From an uncultured Gammaproteobacteria bacterium (lineage in GTDB: Bacteria > Pseudomonadota > Gammaproteobacteria > Eutrophobiales > Eutrophobiaceae), in assembly GCA_943788005.1 (NCBI GenBank), contig CALSOP010000001.1:124001-188000 (forward strand): a DNA stretch of 64,000 nucleotides, given 5' to 3'. This document shows positions 1 through 10,392 of the stretch, one piece after another. The notes under the pieces are model-generated. The model saw only the letters and a program-made list of their open reading frames with translations, was not told the DNA's origin and searched no databases. How positions within the stretch are numbered: the stretch's first letter is position 1; each line of letters starts with the position of its first letter. The position numbers and the translations under genes were made by a program.

Positions 1-2
1 TA

Positions 3-1599
3 TCATCTTCCTTCTTTCTCGTCTTCATCCTTTAAATCACCCAGGTCTAATTCACCCTTGGTAATAGACTGTAGCGGTTTATCTTGCACTTCCGCCCAAT
101 GCGTCGTCACCCATTCATCAACCGGATCAGACATCAATAGCACTTCGATACCTTTCTTTTTAAAGATTTCTAAATGCGGACTGTTTTTTGCCATTGCATG
201 GGTATTGGCAGAGACAAAGTAGATGGCTTTTTGGCCTTCTTGCATACGCTCAATGTAATCTTTAATGGAGACTTTCTGATCTTTCGAGTCATCATGCGTA
301 CTACTAAAACGGAACAAGTTAGACAGGTCTTCTTTGTAATCATCTCCCTTCAACCACGCCTTCCTTGAGTACCTTGCCGAAGGTCTTCCAAAACTCTGCG
401 TATTTATCGGGTTCTTTTTCAGCCATGTTTTTTAACAAACCGATAACCTTCTTGGTACAACCCGAACGAATGGAATCAATCACCTTGTTATGCTGCAAAA
501 TTTCGCGTGAAACATTTAGCGGAAGATCATCTGAATCGACAACACCGCGCACAAAGCGTAACCAGCTTGGGATCAACTGTTCTGCATCATCCATAATGAA
601 GATACGCTTCACATAAAGCTTTACGCCATGTCGTTGCTGTCTGTCCCACATATCGAATGGCGCACGTTTGGGTATATAGAGTAAGGAGGTGTATTCGAGT
701 TTGCCTTCAACCCGATTATGGATATGCGCCATCGGTTCTTCAAAATCGTGGCCTACATGTTTATAAAACTCATTATATTCTTCGTCTGTTATATCCTTCT
801 TGTTACGCGCCCAGAGTGCGGTTGCACTGTTAACCGTTTCTTCAGAGATAACGGTTTTAAATTTCTTTTCCTTGGTTTCTTCTTCCTTGGTTTCCTCGCT
901 TTGAGCCTCTTCTCCCTCTGCAACAGCTTCCTCTTCTATCTCTACCTGTTCTTCTTTATCCATAATAATAGGCAAGGAGATATGGTCAGAATATTTCGTG
1001 ATCACATTTCTTAATTGGTAATCATTTAAAAACTCTTCATTATCATCACGAAGATGCAAGATCACTTTGGTGCCGCGTGTTTCACGATCGATTGATTCAA
1101 TCGTGTAATCGTTTTCACCTTCAGACACCCAACGTACGCCCTCATCTTTACCTAAACCTGCACGACGAGTAATCACTTCAACTTTTTGAGCGATAATAAA
1201 ACAGGAATAAAAACCGACACCAAATTGCCCGATTAATTGAGAATCCTTGGATTCGTCACCCGTCAATGCTTCAAAAAATTGTTTGGTACCTGATTTGGCG
1301 ATGGTGCCGAGATGCTCAATAACTTCGTCTCGTGACATACCGATGCCATTATCAGAGACGGTGATTGTTTTTAATTCTTTATCAAATTCGACCTTAATCT
1401 TTAGATCCGAATCGCCTTCATACAAACCATCATTCTTAAGTGCTTCAAAACGCAGCTTATCCGCCGCATCCGAGGCATTTGATATCAATTCACGTAAGAA
1501 TATCTCTTTATTACTGTATAAAGAGTGAATCATGAGGTGCAGTAATTGCTTGACCTCGGTTTGGAACCCCAGTGTTTCCTGTTTTGTTTCTACAGCCAT
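3..1599 (-). CDS. htpG: Molecular chaperone HtpG (Hsp90), frameshifted near 345-353 and apparently again at the window edge
   Basis: ORF 340..1599 starts [50 protein letters not shown] (Hsp90 N-terminus); ORF 3..353 continues the middle domain ([34 protein letters not shown]). The C-terminal domain is missing or outside the window. Confidence 0.93.
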
Positions 1600-1779
1600 T
1601 GTAATTAAACCCCAATTATTGGTAATGAATTCATAATGACGGGTTATATAGGGGTTCTCTTACAAAATTTCAAGTCTGAAAAGATAACTCTTTACTAATC
1701 TCGTTTGTCATTGCCTTTGGGCTAATAAGGCGCGATAATCAACTCAGTTTAACTTAAGTATCCGTTGGAGGATTTGAAT

Positions 1780-1860
1780 ATGAAACGCTTTATGAAACAA
1801 GTAGGTCAGGGAATGACCGAATGTACGTCGTCAAAACCTTTTGGACAGGTAGCGGTTTGA
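1780..1860 (+). pseudogene. Start of a Flp-like (Tad) pilin, MKRFMKQVGQGMTE, interrupted by an IS; chimeric 26-codon ORF ends inside the IS
   Basis: RBS TTGGAGGA at ~1765-1772, ATG at 1780; GQGMTE resembles the processing site of Flp-type prepilins (GQGMTEYIIIVALIA...); IS starts directly after the E codon. Confidence 0.55.
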
Positions 1861-1881
1861 TTTAAGAGACACATTAGTTCA

Positions 1882-2880
1882 TCAATAGGTTATGTGCTTC
1901 ACTTGTTGTTTATCGTAATGCATTTGTCGTCTCATCGCTAACGTGTTTTGTTTGATTAGCTCTCGTTGACTTAGTATTTCTTCGCCACGCCCATAAAAGA
2001 CATCAGCCGGTGTCAGGTTATCAAGTGATTCATGATAACGCTCATGGTTGTAATAACTCACAAAACGCTGCAACTGTTCCTCCAGTTCCCCGGGGAAATA
2101 ATAGTGGTGAAGTAATATCTGATTCTTCATTGAACGATGCCAGCGCTCTATCTTGCCTTGTGTTTGTGGATGATAAGGTCGACCTCGAGTGTGCGTCATA
2201 CCGTTTTCTTCAAGGTAATCGGCTAATTCACCGGAGATATAACACGGGCCATTGTCACTGAGTAAACGCGGTTTATGATTTACCTTTACTGTATCAAGTC
2301 CCGTAAAGCGTAAGGCGTCATCCAGCGTATCAGAGACATCACGGCTACTCATGCCCGTACATAAACGCCAGGCAATAATGTAACGTGAGTAATCATCTAA
2401 TACCGTGGATAAGTAATACCAACCCCAACCGATAATCTTGAAATAGGTAAAATCCGTTTGCCACATCTCATTCACGCGCGTAGTGGGCTGTTGAAACTTA
2501 TCACTGGCCTCCATCAGGATATAGGCCGGACTGGTAATTAAGTCTTGTTCTTTCAGCAGCCTGTACACCGTGGATTCTGAGACGAAGTAAGCCTTGTTGT
2601 CAGTGTAATTTACGGCTAACTCTCGTGGAGACAAATCAGGCTTCTCTAAGGCTAACTCAATAACGGCTTCACAGTGGTCTTCGGTGATTTTATTCCATAC
2701 CGCATGGGGAATCGGCTTCTTGTCTTCCAAGCCATCAACGCCATTCTCTTCATAACGTTTGAGCCAGTTGTAAAAAGTGGACTTATGAATGTCCAGCCGA
2801 GTCAGCGTTTGTCGAACCGACAGATCTGAGTTCTGTACCAGTTGAATAATCTCGACTTTATCCGATGCTAAGTACCTCAT
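1882..2880 (-). CDS. IS3-family transposase OrfB (DDE integrase core)
   Basis: 332 aa; MWQTDFTYFKIIGWGWYYLSTVLDDYSRYIIAWRL, SDNGPCYIS, GKIERWHRSMKNQ. Confidence 0.95.
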   Translation of the reverse strand: MRYLASDKVEIIQLVQNSDLSVRQTLTRLDIHKSTFYNWLKRYEENGVDGLEDKKPIPHAVWNKITEDHCEAVIELALEKPDLSPRELAVNYTDNKAYFVSESTVYRLLKEQDLITSPAYILMEASDKFQQPTTRVNEMWQTDFTYFKIIGWGWYYLSTVLDDYSRYIIAWRLCTGMSSRDVSDTLDDALRFTGLDTVKVNHKPRLLSDNGPCYISGELADYLEENGMTHTRGRPYHPQTQGKIERWHRSMKNQILLHHYYFPGELEEQLQRFVSYYNHERYHESLDNLTPADVFYGRGEEILSQRELIKQNTLAMRRQMHYDKQQVKHITY

Positions 2881-3239
2881 ATATCGTCCTCCCCATCCCC
2901 GAGCACGCTTTTTTTAAGCAGCCGATTCTCCATGACTACTTCGCCTAAGGTTTCTTTCAGCGCAGATGTTTCAGCACGCAGTTCTTTGACTTCATCTGAG
3001 GTCGCTTCACGTACGATATCGCCTGATAAACGTTTCTTACCTGCCTCCAGAAAGTCTTTCGACCAACGGTAGTAAACATTTGGGTTTAGTCCTTCCTTGC
3101 GACATAGCTCAGCGATGCTTTCTTCGCCACGTAAGCCTTCAAGTACGATACGAATTTTTTCTTCTGCTGAATATTTTTTACGGGTGCGTCGACGAATATC
3201 GCGCACAGTATGTTCTACACTTCTTTTACTTGTCATCAT
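2877..3239 (-). CDS. IS3-family transposase OrfA (HTH)
   Basis: 120 aa; RTRKKYSAEEKIRIVLEGLRGEESIAELCRKEGLNPNVYYRWSKDFLEAGKKRL; overlaps orfB by ATGA. Confidence 0.93.
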   Translation of the reverse strand: MMTSKRSVEHTVRDIRRRTRKKYSAEEKIRIVLEGLRGEESIAELCRKEGLNPNVYYRWSKDFLEAGKKRLSGDIVREATSDEVKELRAETSALKETLGEVVMENRLLKKSVLGDGEDDI

Positions 3240-3322
3240 CGTTTCCTCTTGGGTTAACGATGAACTAAAACTATCTCTTAGACAATCAGGCTAGTTGGTC
3301 CACATGGTGCTGACGGGGTACA

Positions 3323-3864
3323 AAAACGATGATACTGTCGCTGAATTTAAACAAGCCAGAACTTTGGTTCGACAACATATGTTGCCCTTTAGTCCTCCTC
3401 TAATCGGCAATGATGGAAAACCCGGCAGTGGTCGTTTAGTAATAGACCTGATTAATCCTTCTCCAGATTCATTCGTTGATTTTGGTCAGACAAATAGTGG
3501 CGTTCGCACAATCCCTAATGATAATTTAATGTACCGCGGCGTAACGCTGGGGACTGATTCAGGTCAGACCATACAAGATGCTAACTTATTAAAAATTCAA
3601 ACATATTACTGTTATGAAATGATAGTGCCATTCGTAAACCGAATTATCTGGCTGATGATGCGTTATTCATCCACTGCGACACCTGCAAATCAGCCTAGCC
3701 TTGGCCAACAAGCGCGCTTTGGCGCACCTACTGTAGGGACTTTTAATAATACCTGCATAAGAAGACAATATAATCGCAGTGCCGCTACAGATCGCTTTTA
3801 CGGTATTCCGATAAGGTCACAGGCTATAATGCGTATGCATTCAGACGCTCTTCTAGAACCTTGA
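3323..3864 (+). pseudogene. TadE-like pilus assembly protein, C-terminal part, truncated by IS copy 1
   Basis: IPNDNLMYRG...GQTIQDANLLKIQTYYCYEMIVPFVNRII...FYGIPIRSQAIMRMHSDAL resembles the C-terminus of TadE/TadG-like proteins; the ORF start (3295) lies inside the IS end. Confidence 0.7.
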
Positions 3865-3958
3865 TAGGCTTATATATCACACATGCTTTCAAGGCCCGCA
3901 ATCATTAAAATTCACCCGGCTTTATAGCGTTATTTATATTGTTAAACTAAAATACAAT

Positions 3959-6514
3959 ATGCCAGTACAAACACAGCAGTCCCCTCAACATACTCCCGTG
4001 ATGCAACAGTTTCTCGGCTTTAAAGCCGAGTACCCCGATATGCTTCTGTTCTTTCGCATGGGCGACTTTTATGAGTTGTTCTTTGACGATGCAAAAAAAG
4101 CAGCACGTTTATTGAATATCACCCTGACCAAACGTGGCAAATCCGGTGGTAACGCCATACCTATGGCAGGCGTACCCTATCATGCAGTTGATACTTATCT
4201 AGCCAAACTTATTAACCTGGGTGAATCAGTTGTCATCTGCGAGCAAGTTGGCGATCCATCACTCTGTAAAGGCCCCGTAGAACGTAAGGTCGTAAGAATA
4301 ATTACACCCGGGACGATTACTGAAGATGTTCTGCTCAACGAACGCGTTGCAAATGTTTTATTAGCAATTTACAAAAGCAAAGAACACTATGGTTTAGCCA
4401 GTGTCGAAGTCAGTAGTGGTCAAGTAGCTGTTCTAGAAGTCAATAATACGACTTCTCTAATAGATATTATTGAACAGTATCAACCTGCAGAAATCTTGAT
4501 TAGTGACGATTTTGAAGACGATAATCTTCAGGGTTTAAATAAAACAATCACAAAACGTCCTGATTGGCATTTCAATAAAAAAACAGCTGAATCACTTATA
4601 AAACAACAGTACGGAATCAAGGATCTTAATGGCTTTGGTTGCCAACATCTGAGTGCGGCAATTAGTGCTCTAGGTTGTTTAATTCAATATCTTAACGATA
4701 CACAAAAAATATTATTACCTCATATACAACCACCAAGCATCAACCTCGCGGACGACATCGTACAAATCGATGCCGTGTCACGCCGTAACTTGGAAATTGA
4801 GTCATCGTTAGCAGATGGAAAATCTCATTCGTTATTAAATGTTATCGATACTACTTCGACAGTAATGGGAGGTCGTTTATTACGACGTTGGTTACAACAA
4901 CCCATTCGTGATCATGCTGTCTTGCAGTGTCGTCATGACGCTGTAGAAAAGCTATCACATAATCGATGTCACAGTGATTTTCATGACAATATGCGTGGTG
5001 TTTGTGACATAGAAAGAATCATGTCACGAGTGGCTCTAAAATCTGCACGTCCACGCGATCTGATACAACTGCGAGATAGTCTCACCCTGCTCCCACAAAT
5101 CAAAGATCGTCTAGCGAATATAGATAGCCCTAGATTGAATAATTTATATCAAGACATCAGTTTATTCCCTGAGTTACTTCAGACCTTAAATAAGGCACTT
5201 ATAGATGAACCACCAGTAATTATTCGCGATGGTGGTGTTATTGCTAACGGTTATAACAAAGAACTGGACGAGTTAAGACAACTGAGCAATGACGCAGGTC
5301 AGTTTTTAACTAATCTCGAAGAACAAGAAAAACAACGCACAGGTATACAAGGTTTAAAAGTAGGCTATAACCGGGTACATGGTTATTACATAGAAATTAG
5401 CCGTCTTCATTCTGCCAACGTCCCGGATAATTATAATCGTCGTCAAACCTTAAAGGCGACAGAACGTTTCATTACGCCAGAATTAAAAGATTTTGAAAAT
5501 AAAATTCTTAGCGCTAAAGAAAAATCATTAGCGCGTGAAAAACAATTATATGATGCATTGTTGGATATCATTGCTAACTACTTATCTGAACTGCAACGCT
5601 GTGCGTCAGCACTTGCTGAATTTGATATCTTCTTAAGTTTTGCCGAAGTAGCAGCAACACTGAATTTTACCGCACCAGTTCTGACAAAAGAAAACAAGAT
5701 AATTATCGAAGCAGGACGACATCCTGTCGTTGAACAGATTCAAGCCGCACCCTTCATAGCCAATGATTTATCGCTTGATAATGATACGAGCATGTTGATC
5801 ATCACTGGTCCAAATATGGGTGGTAAATCGACGTATATGCGGCAGACAGCCCTAATTGTCATCCTCGCCCACATCGGTAGTTACGTCCCGGCAGTCAAGG
5901 CGACCATTGGTCCTATCGATCGTCTATTCACCCGTATAGGCGCTTCGGATGACCTCAGCAGCGGTCGTTCAACATTTATGGTAGAGATGACTGAAACAGC
6001 TAATATCTTAAATAATGCAAGCCAGAATAGTCTTGTCTTGATAGATGAGATCGGCCGCGGCACCAGCACCTATGATGGTTTAGCATTGGCTTGGGCCTGC
6101 GCTTTACATCTCGCAAAAGTAACTCAATCTTATACCCTATTCGCCACACATTATTTTGAGCTAACGGCGTTACCCGAACATAACGATAATGTTGCGAATG
6201 TACATATGGACGTCGTTGAACATGGCGATGAGATAGTTTTATTACATGCTGTTAAAAAAGGTCCGGCAAACCAGAGCTATGGTATTCAAGTCGCCTCTCT
6301 TGCCGGTATACCAAAAACAGTTATCACTGCTGCAAAAAAACGTCTACATGAAATTGAGTCACAAGCCCCCGTTTCTAATATTGAGAAACCACAAACTGAT
6401 TTGTTTAATACCGAGCCCGTTTTAGAAAAAATAAAAATGATTGACCCAGATACTACCAACCCGAAACAGGCACTTGCCATACTGTATGAATTACAAGCAA
6501 TGCTGGATCTGTAA
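3959..6514 (+). CDS. mutS: DNA mismatch repair protein MutS
   Basis: 851 aa; [70 protein letters not shown]. Confidence 0.98.
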   Translation: MPVQTQQSPQHTPVMQQFLGFKAEYPDMLLFFRMGDFYELFFDDAKKAARLLNITLTKRGKSGGNAIPMAGVPYHAVDTYLAKLINLGESVVICEQVGDPSLCKGPVERKVVRIITPGTITEDVLLNERVANVLLAIYKSKEHYGLASVEVSSGQVAVLEVNNTTSLIDIIEQYQPAEILISDDFEDDNLQGLNKTITKRPDWHFNKKTAESLIKQQYGIKDLNGFGCQHLSAAISALGCLIQYLNDTQKILLPHIQPPSINLADDIVQIDAVSRRNLEIESSLADGKSHSLLNVIDTTSTVMGGRLLRRWLQQPIRDHAVLQCRHDAVEKLSHNRCHSDFHDNMRGVCDIERIMSRVALKSARPRDLIQLRDSLTLLPQIKDRLANIDSPRLNNLYQDISLFPELLQTLNKALIDEPPVIIRDGGVIANGYNKELDELRQLSNDAGQFLTNLEEQEKQRTGIQGLKVGYNRVHGYYIEISRLHSANVPDNYNRRQTLKATERFITPELKDFENKILSAKEKSLAREKQLYDALLDIIANYLSELQRCASALAEFDIFLSFAEVAATLNFTAPVLTKENKIIIEAGRHPVVEQIQAAPFIANDLSLDNDTSMLIITGPNMGGKSTYMRQTALIVILAHIGSYVPAVKATIGPIDRLFTRIGASDDLSSGRSTFMVEMTETANILNNASQNSLVLIDEIGRGTSTYDGLALAWACALHLAKVTQSYTLFATHYFELTALPEHNDNVANVHMDVVEHGDEIVLLHAVKKGPANQSYGIQVASLAGIPKTVITAAKKRLHEIESQAPVSNIEKPQTDLFNTEPVLEKIKMIDPDTTNPKQALAILYELQAMLDL

Positions 6515-6562
6515 TGCATAAAAAGTACAATATTAAAAAATAATAATTAATCAACGCTGTTC

Positions 6563-7372
6563 ATGCTAAATCTTTATCGCTTAAAAGAGCTGACGCTATT
6601 TAATTTCTGTTATTCGCTTAGCAGCCTGAAAAGTCTGGCCTTTATAATTCCCTACTTTTTATTTTGGTATTTAATATTCGATAATGTCATTTTGTTAGCC
6701 GTAGAATGGCTACAAAGCACACAAGGCTTAATATTCGTTAGCTGGATTACACAAGATCAAGAGCTTGCATTGGAATTATTTGTTGATCGTTCTGCAAGTT
6801 TATCTATCTACTTACTTGTATCCATAACTCTGACACCACTATTTATTTTAGTCGCCGCCAACAATCAATACTCCAGTGATATGACCAGAGGGGCATTTCG
6901 TTTTTTATTGATGCGTGCAACCCGAGCCGAGATATATTTCTCACGGTTTATTGCGGTGACCTTATTAGTCTTAATCTGTGTCTCTATCACCTCAGTCTGG
7001 GCTTCGATACAAGCATTACTCAATGAAGAAGATACTCTGGAAGCCATTACCGTATTTGGCTTACAAACCTTTATTATCGTATTTGTCTATAGTCTGCCGT
7101 TTATCGCCTTTATGTCGATGATTTCATCCATTGCGCGTTCTGCTTTAGGTTCCCTGTTTTTGGGGATGATGAGCTATGTCATTCTTTTACTCATCAGTTT
7201 TTGGTTTAAATCCGATATTAGTCAGGCAATCTATTTAATACCTAGCGGTCTTAAGTCTTATTTAATAGATATCAACACTGAGAATATTTTGATTGCAGTT
7301 GCAGCACTCTGCGCATACACCCTCTTCTATTTCGTGTGTGGTTGGCATATCTTCAAACGCAGAGATATATAA
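6563..7372 (+). CDS. ABC-2 type transporter permease (NosY-like)
   Basis: 269 aa, about 6 TM segments; directly followed by an ABC ATPase. Confidence 0.75.
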   Translation: MLNLYRLKELTLFNFCYSLSSLKSLAFIIPYFLFWYLIFDNVILLAVEWLQSTQGLIFVSWITQDQELALELFVDRSASLSIYLLVSITLTPLFILVAANNQYSSDMTRGAFRFLLMRATRAEIYFSRFIAVTLLVLICVSITSVWASIQALLNEEDTLEAITVFGLQTFIIVFVYSLPFIAFMSMISSIARSALGSLFLGMMSYVILLLISFWFKSDISQAIYLIPSGLKSYLIDINTENILIAVAALCAYTLFYFVCGWHIFKRRDI

Positions 7373-8302
7373 ATGGCTAATCATATAAAATGTGAATCAC
7401 TAACAAAACGTTTTCAGGGGATTAAAGCTCTTGACGAGCTTGATTTGGAATTGGAGATAACACAGCCAACTGGGATAGTGGGCCCAAATGGGGCGGGCAA
7501 ATCAACTTTATTTGCTATTCTGTGTGGATTTATAAGTCCAACTTCTGGCAAGGTTCGCGTTCTGGAACACGCTCCTGATTCAAGTCATGTAAAAGGTAAG
7601 CTCTCACTGTTACCACAAGATACTTCAATGTTTAAAGGTGTAGATGTAATAACACAACTTAGGCATTACGCAAGACTGCAAAACTTCAATCGCAATGAAG
7701 CTAAAAAAGAAGTTGATCATGTACTGTCCCTTGTACAAGCAAAAAATTTTGCGAAACAATTTCCAGAAACATTAAGCTTTGGTCAACGCAAACGTATCAT
7801 GTTGGCTCAGTCCTTGATTGGAAAGCCAGAATTAATATTAATGGATGAACCAACATCGGGGCTCGACCCAGTTGCTGCAACTGAGGTTAGAAATTTACTC
7901 CGTGAACTAGGTAATGAATATAGCGTCATCATAAGCTCACACAATTTAGCCGAAATTGAAGATATCTGTAGCGATATCGCGATCCTGAATAAAGGTAAAT
8001 TAGTAATCCATTCCAGCCTGACTGAATTAAAACGTAGCGGTCAATGCTTTAGTCTCAGGTTGGAGGCGCCCATCGATATCCACTTAAGCGAATTTTTAAA
8101 CGAAATAAGCGAAATCGGGAAAATAGAGAATGACAATAAGGACATGAAATCATGGATTATTCACTATGAGACAGGCTCAGCAGAGCAACTACAAATAAAG
8201 ATATTATCCAAACTCGGAGAAACAGGAATTGCTATATCTGAGTTCAAAAAAGGTAAAGCACTGGCCGATGAAATATCTGAAATAATAAAAAGTGATAATT
8301 AA
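7373..8302 (+). CDS. ABC transporter ATP-binding protein
   Basis: Walker A GPNGAGKS, signature LSFGQRKR, Walker B LILMDEPTSGLDP. Confidence 0.93.
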   Translation: MANHIKCESLTKRFQGIKALDELDLELEITQPTGIVGPNGAGKSTLFAILCGFISPTSGKVRVLEHAPDSSHVKGKLSLLPQDTSMFKGVDVITQLRHYARLQNFNRNEAKKEVDHVLSLVQAKNFAKQFPETLSFGQRKRIMLAQSLIGKPELILMDEPTSGLDPVAATEVRNLLRELGNEYSVIISSHNLAEIEDICSDIAILNKGKLVIHSSLTELKRSGQCFSLRLEAPIDIHLSEFLNEISEIGKIENDNKDMKSWIIHYETGSAEQLQIKILSKLGETGIAISEFKKGKALADEISEIIKSDN

Positions 8303-8395
8303 ATATCAATTTAATTAATTGAATGGTCTTTTATGCAGGGCAAGGAACGAGTATGATCGCGTTCTTTTTAACACTTGAATTTATAGGTAAATCTG

Positions 8396-8719
8396 ATGCC
8401 ATTTGTTGTTATCGAAAACTGCATTAAATGCAAATACACAGACTGTGTAGAGGTCTGTCCGGTCGATTGTTTCCACGAAGGGCCAAACATGTTGGTCATT
8501 GACCCGGATGAGTGTATCGACTGCACTCTTTGTGAACCAGAATGTCCGGTTGAAGCCATTATGGCCGATGAAGATGTTCCTGAAGAAATGCAGAACTTTA
8601 TCGAATTAAATGCTGAGTTATCAAAGGATTGGCCCGTCATTAATGAGATGAAACCAGGTCCTGAAGATGCTGATGAATGGAAAGACAAGAAAGGTAAACT
8701 AGAATACCTGGAACGCTAA
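8396..8719 (+). CDS. fdxA: 7Fe ferredoxin FdxA
   Basis: 107 aa; [55 protein letters not shown]. Confidence 0.97.
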   Translation: MPFVVIENCIKCKYTDCVEVCPVDCFHEGPNMLVIDPDECIDCTLCEPECPVEAIMADEDVPEEMQNFIELNAELSKDWPVINEMKPGPEDADEWKDKKGKLEYLER

Positions 8720-8735
8720 ACAAGCTTTTCACTCT

Positions 8736-8766
8736 GGGGATAGATTCCTTCTATCCCCTGATTTTA
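8736..8766 (+). terminator. Rho-independent terminator after fdxA
   Basis: GGGGATAG-ATTCCTT-CTATCCCC stem followed by TGATTTTA. Confidence 0.7.
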
Positions 8767-8951
8767 CTCAAGATTTACCCTATTCGTCCGATAATCTCTC
8801 TGTAGGGGCGACTTTTCTCCGTTATGTAGTTTTATTCTGGTTCTGTTTGTCTCTAATAATTTCTCAACAGGAAGGTATAGAGACACTATGGTGTACGTCG
8901 TCAAAACCTTTTGGACAGGTAGCGGTTTGATTTAAGAGACACATTAGTTCA

Positions 8952-9950
8952 TCAATAGGTTATGTGCTTCACTTGTTGTTTATCGTAATGCATTTGTCGT
9001 CTCATCGCTAACGTGTTTTGTTTGATTAGCTCTCGTTGACTTAGTATTTCTTCGCCACGCCCATAAAAGACATCAGCCGGTGTCAGGTTATCAAGTGATT
9101 CATGATAACGCTCATGGTTGTAATAACTCACAAAACGCTGCAACTGTTCCTCCAGTTCCCCGGGGAAATAATAGTGGTGAAGTAATATCTGATTCTTCAT
9201 TGAACGATGCCAGCGCTCTATCTTGCCTTGTGTTTGTGGATGATAAGGTCGACCTCGAGTGTGCGTCATACCGTTTTCTTCAAGGTAATCGGCTAATTCA
9301 CCGGAGATATAACACGGGCCATTGTCACTGAGTAAACGCGGTTTATGATTTACCTTTACTGTATCAAGTCCCGTAAAGCGTAAGGCGTCATCCAGCGTAT
9401 CAGAGACATCACGGCTACTCATGCCCGTACATAAACGCCAGGCAATAATGTAACGTGAGTAATCATCTAATACCGTGGATAAGTAATACCAACCCCAACC
9501 GATAATCTTGAAATAGGTAAAATCCGTTTGCCACATCTCATTCACGCGCGTAGTGGGCTGTTGAAACTTATCACTGGCCTCCATCAGGATATAGGCCGGA
9601 CTGGTAATTAAGTCTTGTTCTTTCAGCAGCCTGTACACCGTGGATTCTGAGACGAAGTAAGCCTTGTTGTCAGTGTAATTTACGGCTAACTCTCGTGGAG
9701 ACAAATCAGGCTTCTCTAAGGCTAACTCAATAACGGCTTCACAGTGGTCTTCGGTGATTTTATTCCATACCGCATGGGGAATCGGCTTCTTGTCTTCCAA
9801 GCCATCAACGCCATTCTCTTCATAACGTTTGAGCCAGTTGTAAAAAGTGGACTTATGAATGTCCAGCCGAGTCAGCGTTTGTCGAACCGACAGATCTGAG
9901 TTCTGTACCAGTTGAATAATCTCGACTTTATCCGATGCTAAGTACCTCAT
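8952..9950 (-). CDS. IS3-family transposase OrfB, copy 2
   Basis: Identical protein to 1882..2880. Confidence 0.95.
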   Translation of the reverse strand: MRYLASDKVEIIQLVQNSDLSVRQTLTRLDIHKSTFYNWLKRYEENGVDGLEDKKPIPHAVWNKITEDHCEAVIELALEKPDLSPRELAVNYTDNKAYFVSESTVYRLLKEQDLITSPAYILMEASDKFQQPTTRVNEMWQTDFTYFKIIGWGWYYLSTVLDDYSRYIIAWRLCTGMSSRDVSDTLDDALRFTGLDTVKVNHKPRLLSDNGPCYISGELADYLEENGMTHTRGRPYHPQTQGKIERWHRSMKNQILLHHYYFPGELEEQLQRFVSYYNHERYHESLDNLTPADVFYGRGEEILSQRELIKQNTLAMRRQMHYDKQQVKHITY

Positions 9951-10309
9951 ATATCGTCCTCCCCATCCCCGAGCACGCTTTTTTTAAGCAGCCGATTCTC
10001 CATGACTACTTCGCCTAAGGTTTCTTTCAGCGCAGATGTTTCAGCACGCAGTTCTTTGACTTCATCTGAGGTCGCTTCACGTACGATATCGCCTGATAAA
10101 CGTTTCTTACCTGCCTCCAGAAAGTCTTTCGACCAACGGTAGTAAACATTTGGGTTTAGTCCTTCCTTGCGACATAGCTCAGCGATGCTTTCTTCGCCAC
10201 GTAAGCCTTCAAGTACGATACGAATTTTTTCTTCTGCTGAATATTTTTTACGGGTGCGTCGACGAATATCGCGCACAGTATGTTCTACACTTCTTTTACT
10301 TGTCATCAT
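9947..10309 (-). CDS. IS3-family transposase OrfA, copy 2
   Basis: Identical protein to 2877..3239. Confidence 0.93.
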   Translation of the reverse strand: MMTSKRSVEHTVRDIRRRTRKKYSAEEKIRIVLEGLRGEESIAELCRKEGLNPNVYYRWSKDFLEAGKKRLSGDIVREATSDEVKELRAETSALKETLGEVVMENRLLKKSVLGDGEDDI

Positions 10310-10392
10310 CGTTTCCTCTTGGGTTAACGATGAACTAAAACTATCTCTTAGACAATCAGGCTAGTTGGTCCACATGGTGCTGACGGGGTACA

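Larger units (their letters stand above)
1822..3322 (-). mobile_element. IS3-family insertion sequence, copy 1 (1501 bp)
   Basis: Imperfect terminal inverted repeats TGTACGTCGTCAAAACCTTTTGGACAGGTAGC / TGTACCCCGTCAGCACCATGTGGACCAACTAGC; orfA + orfB with rve integrase core; second identical copy at 8892-10392. Confidence 0.95.
8892..10392 (-). mobile_element. IS3-family insertion sequence, copy 2 (1501 bp, identical to copy 1)
   Basis: Same termini TGTACGTC...GGGGTACA and same orfA/orfB proteins at an exact +7070 offset. Confidence 0.95.

Noticed and set aside
2010-2261. Plus-strand ORFs within the IS copies (83 aa, 62 aa, 65 aa)
   Set aside because: Antisense to transposase genes, duplicated with the IS, no domain or RBS evidence.
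1822-10392. Composite transposon carrying mutS, ABC transporter and fdxA
   Set aside because: Interior is core-type chromosomal genes and no TSD surrounds the outer ends; two independent insertions or rearrangements fit better.
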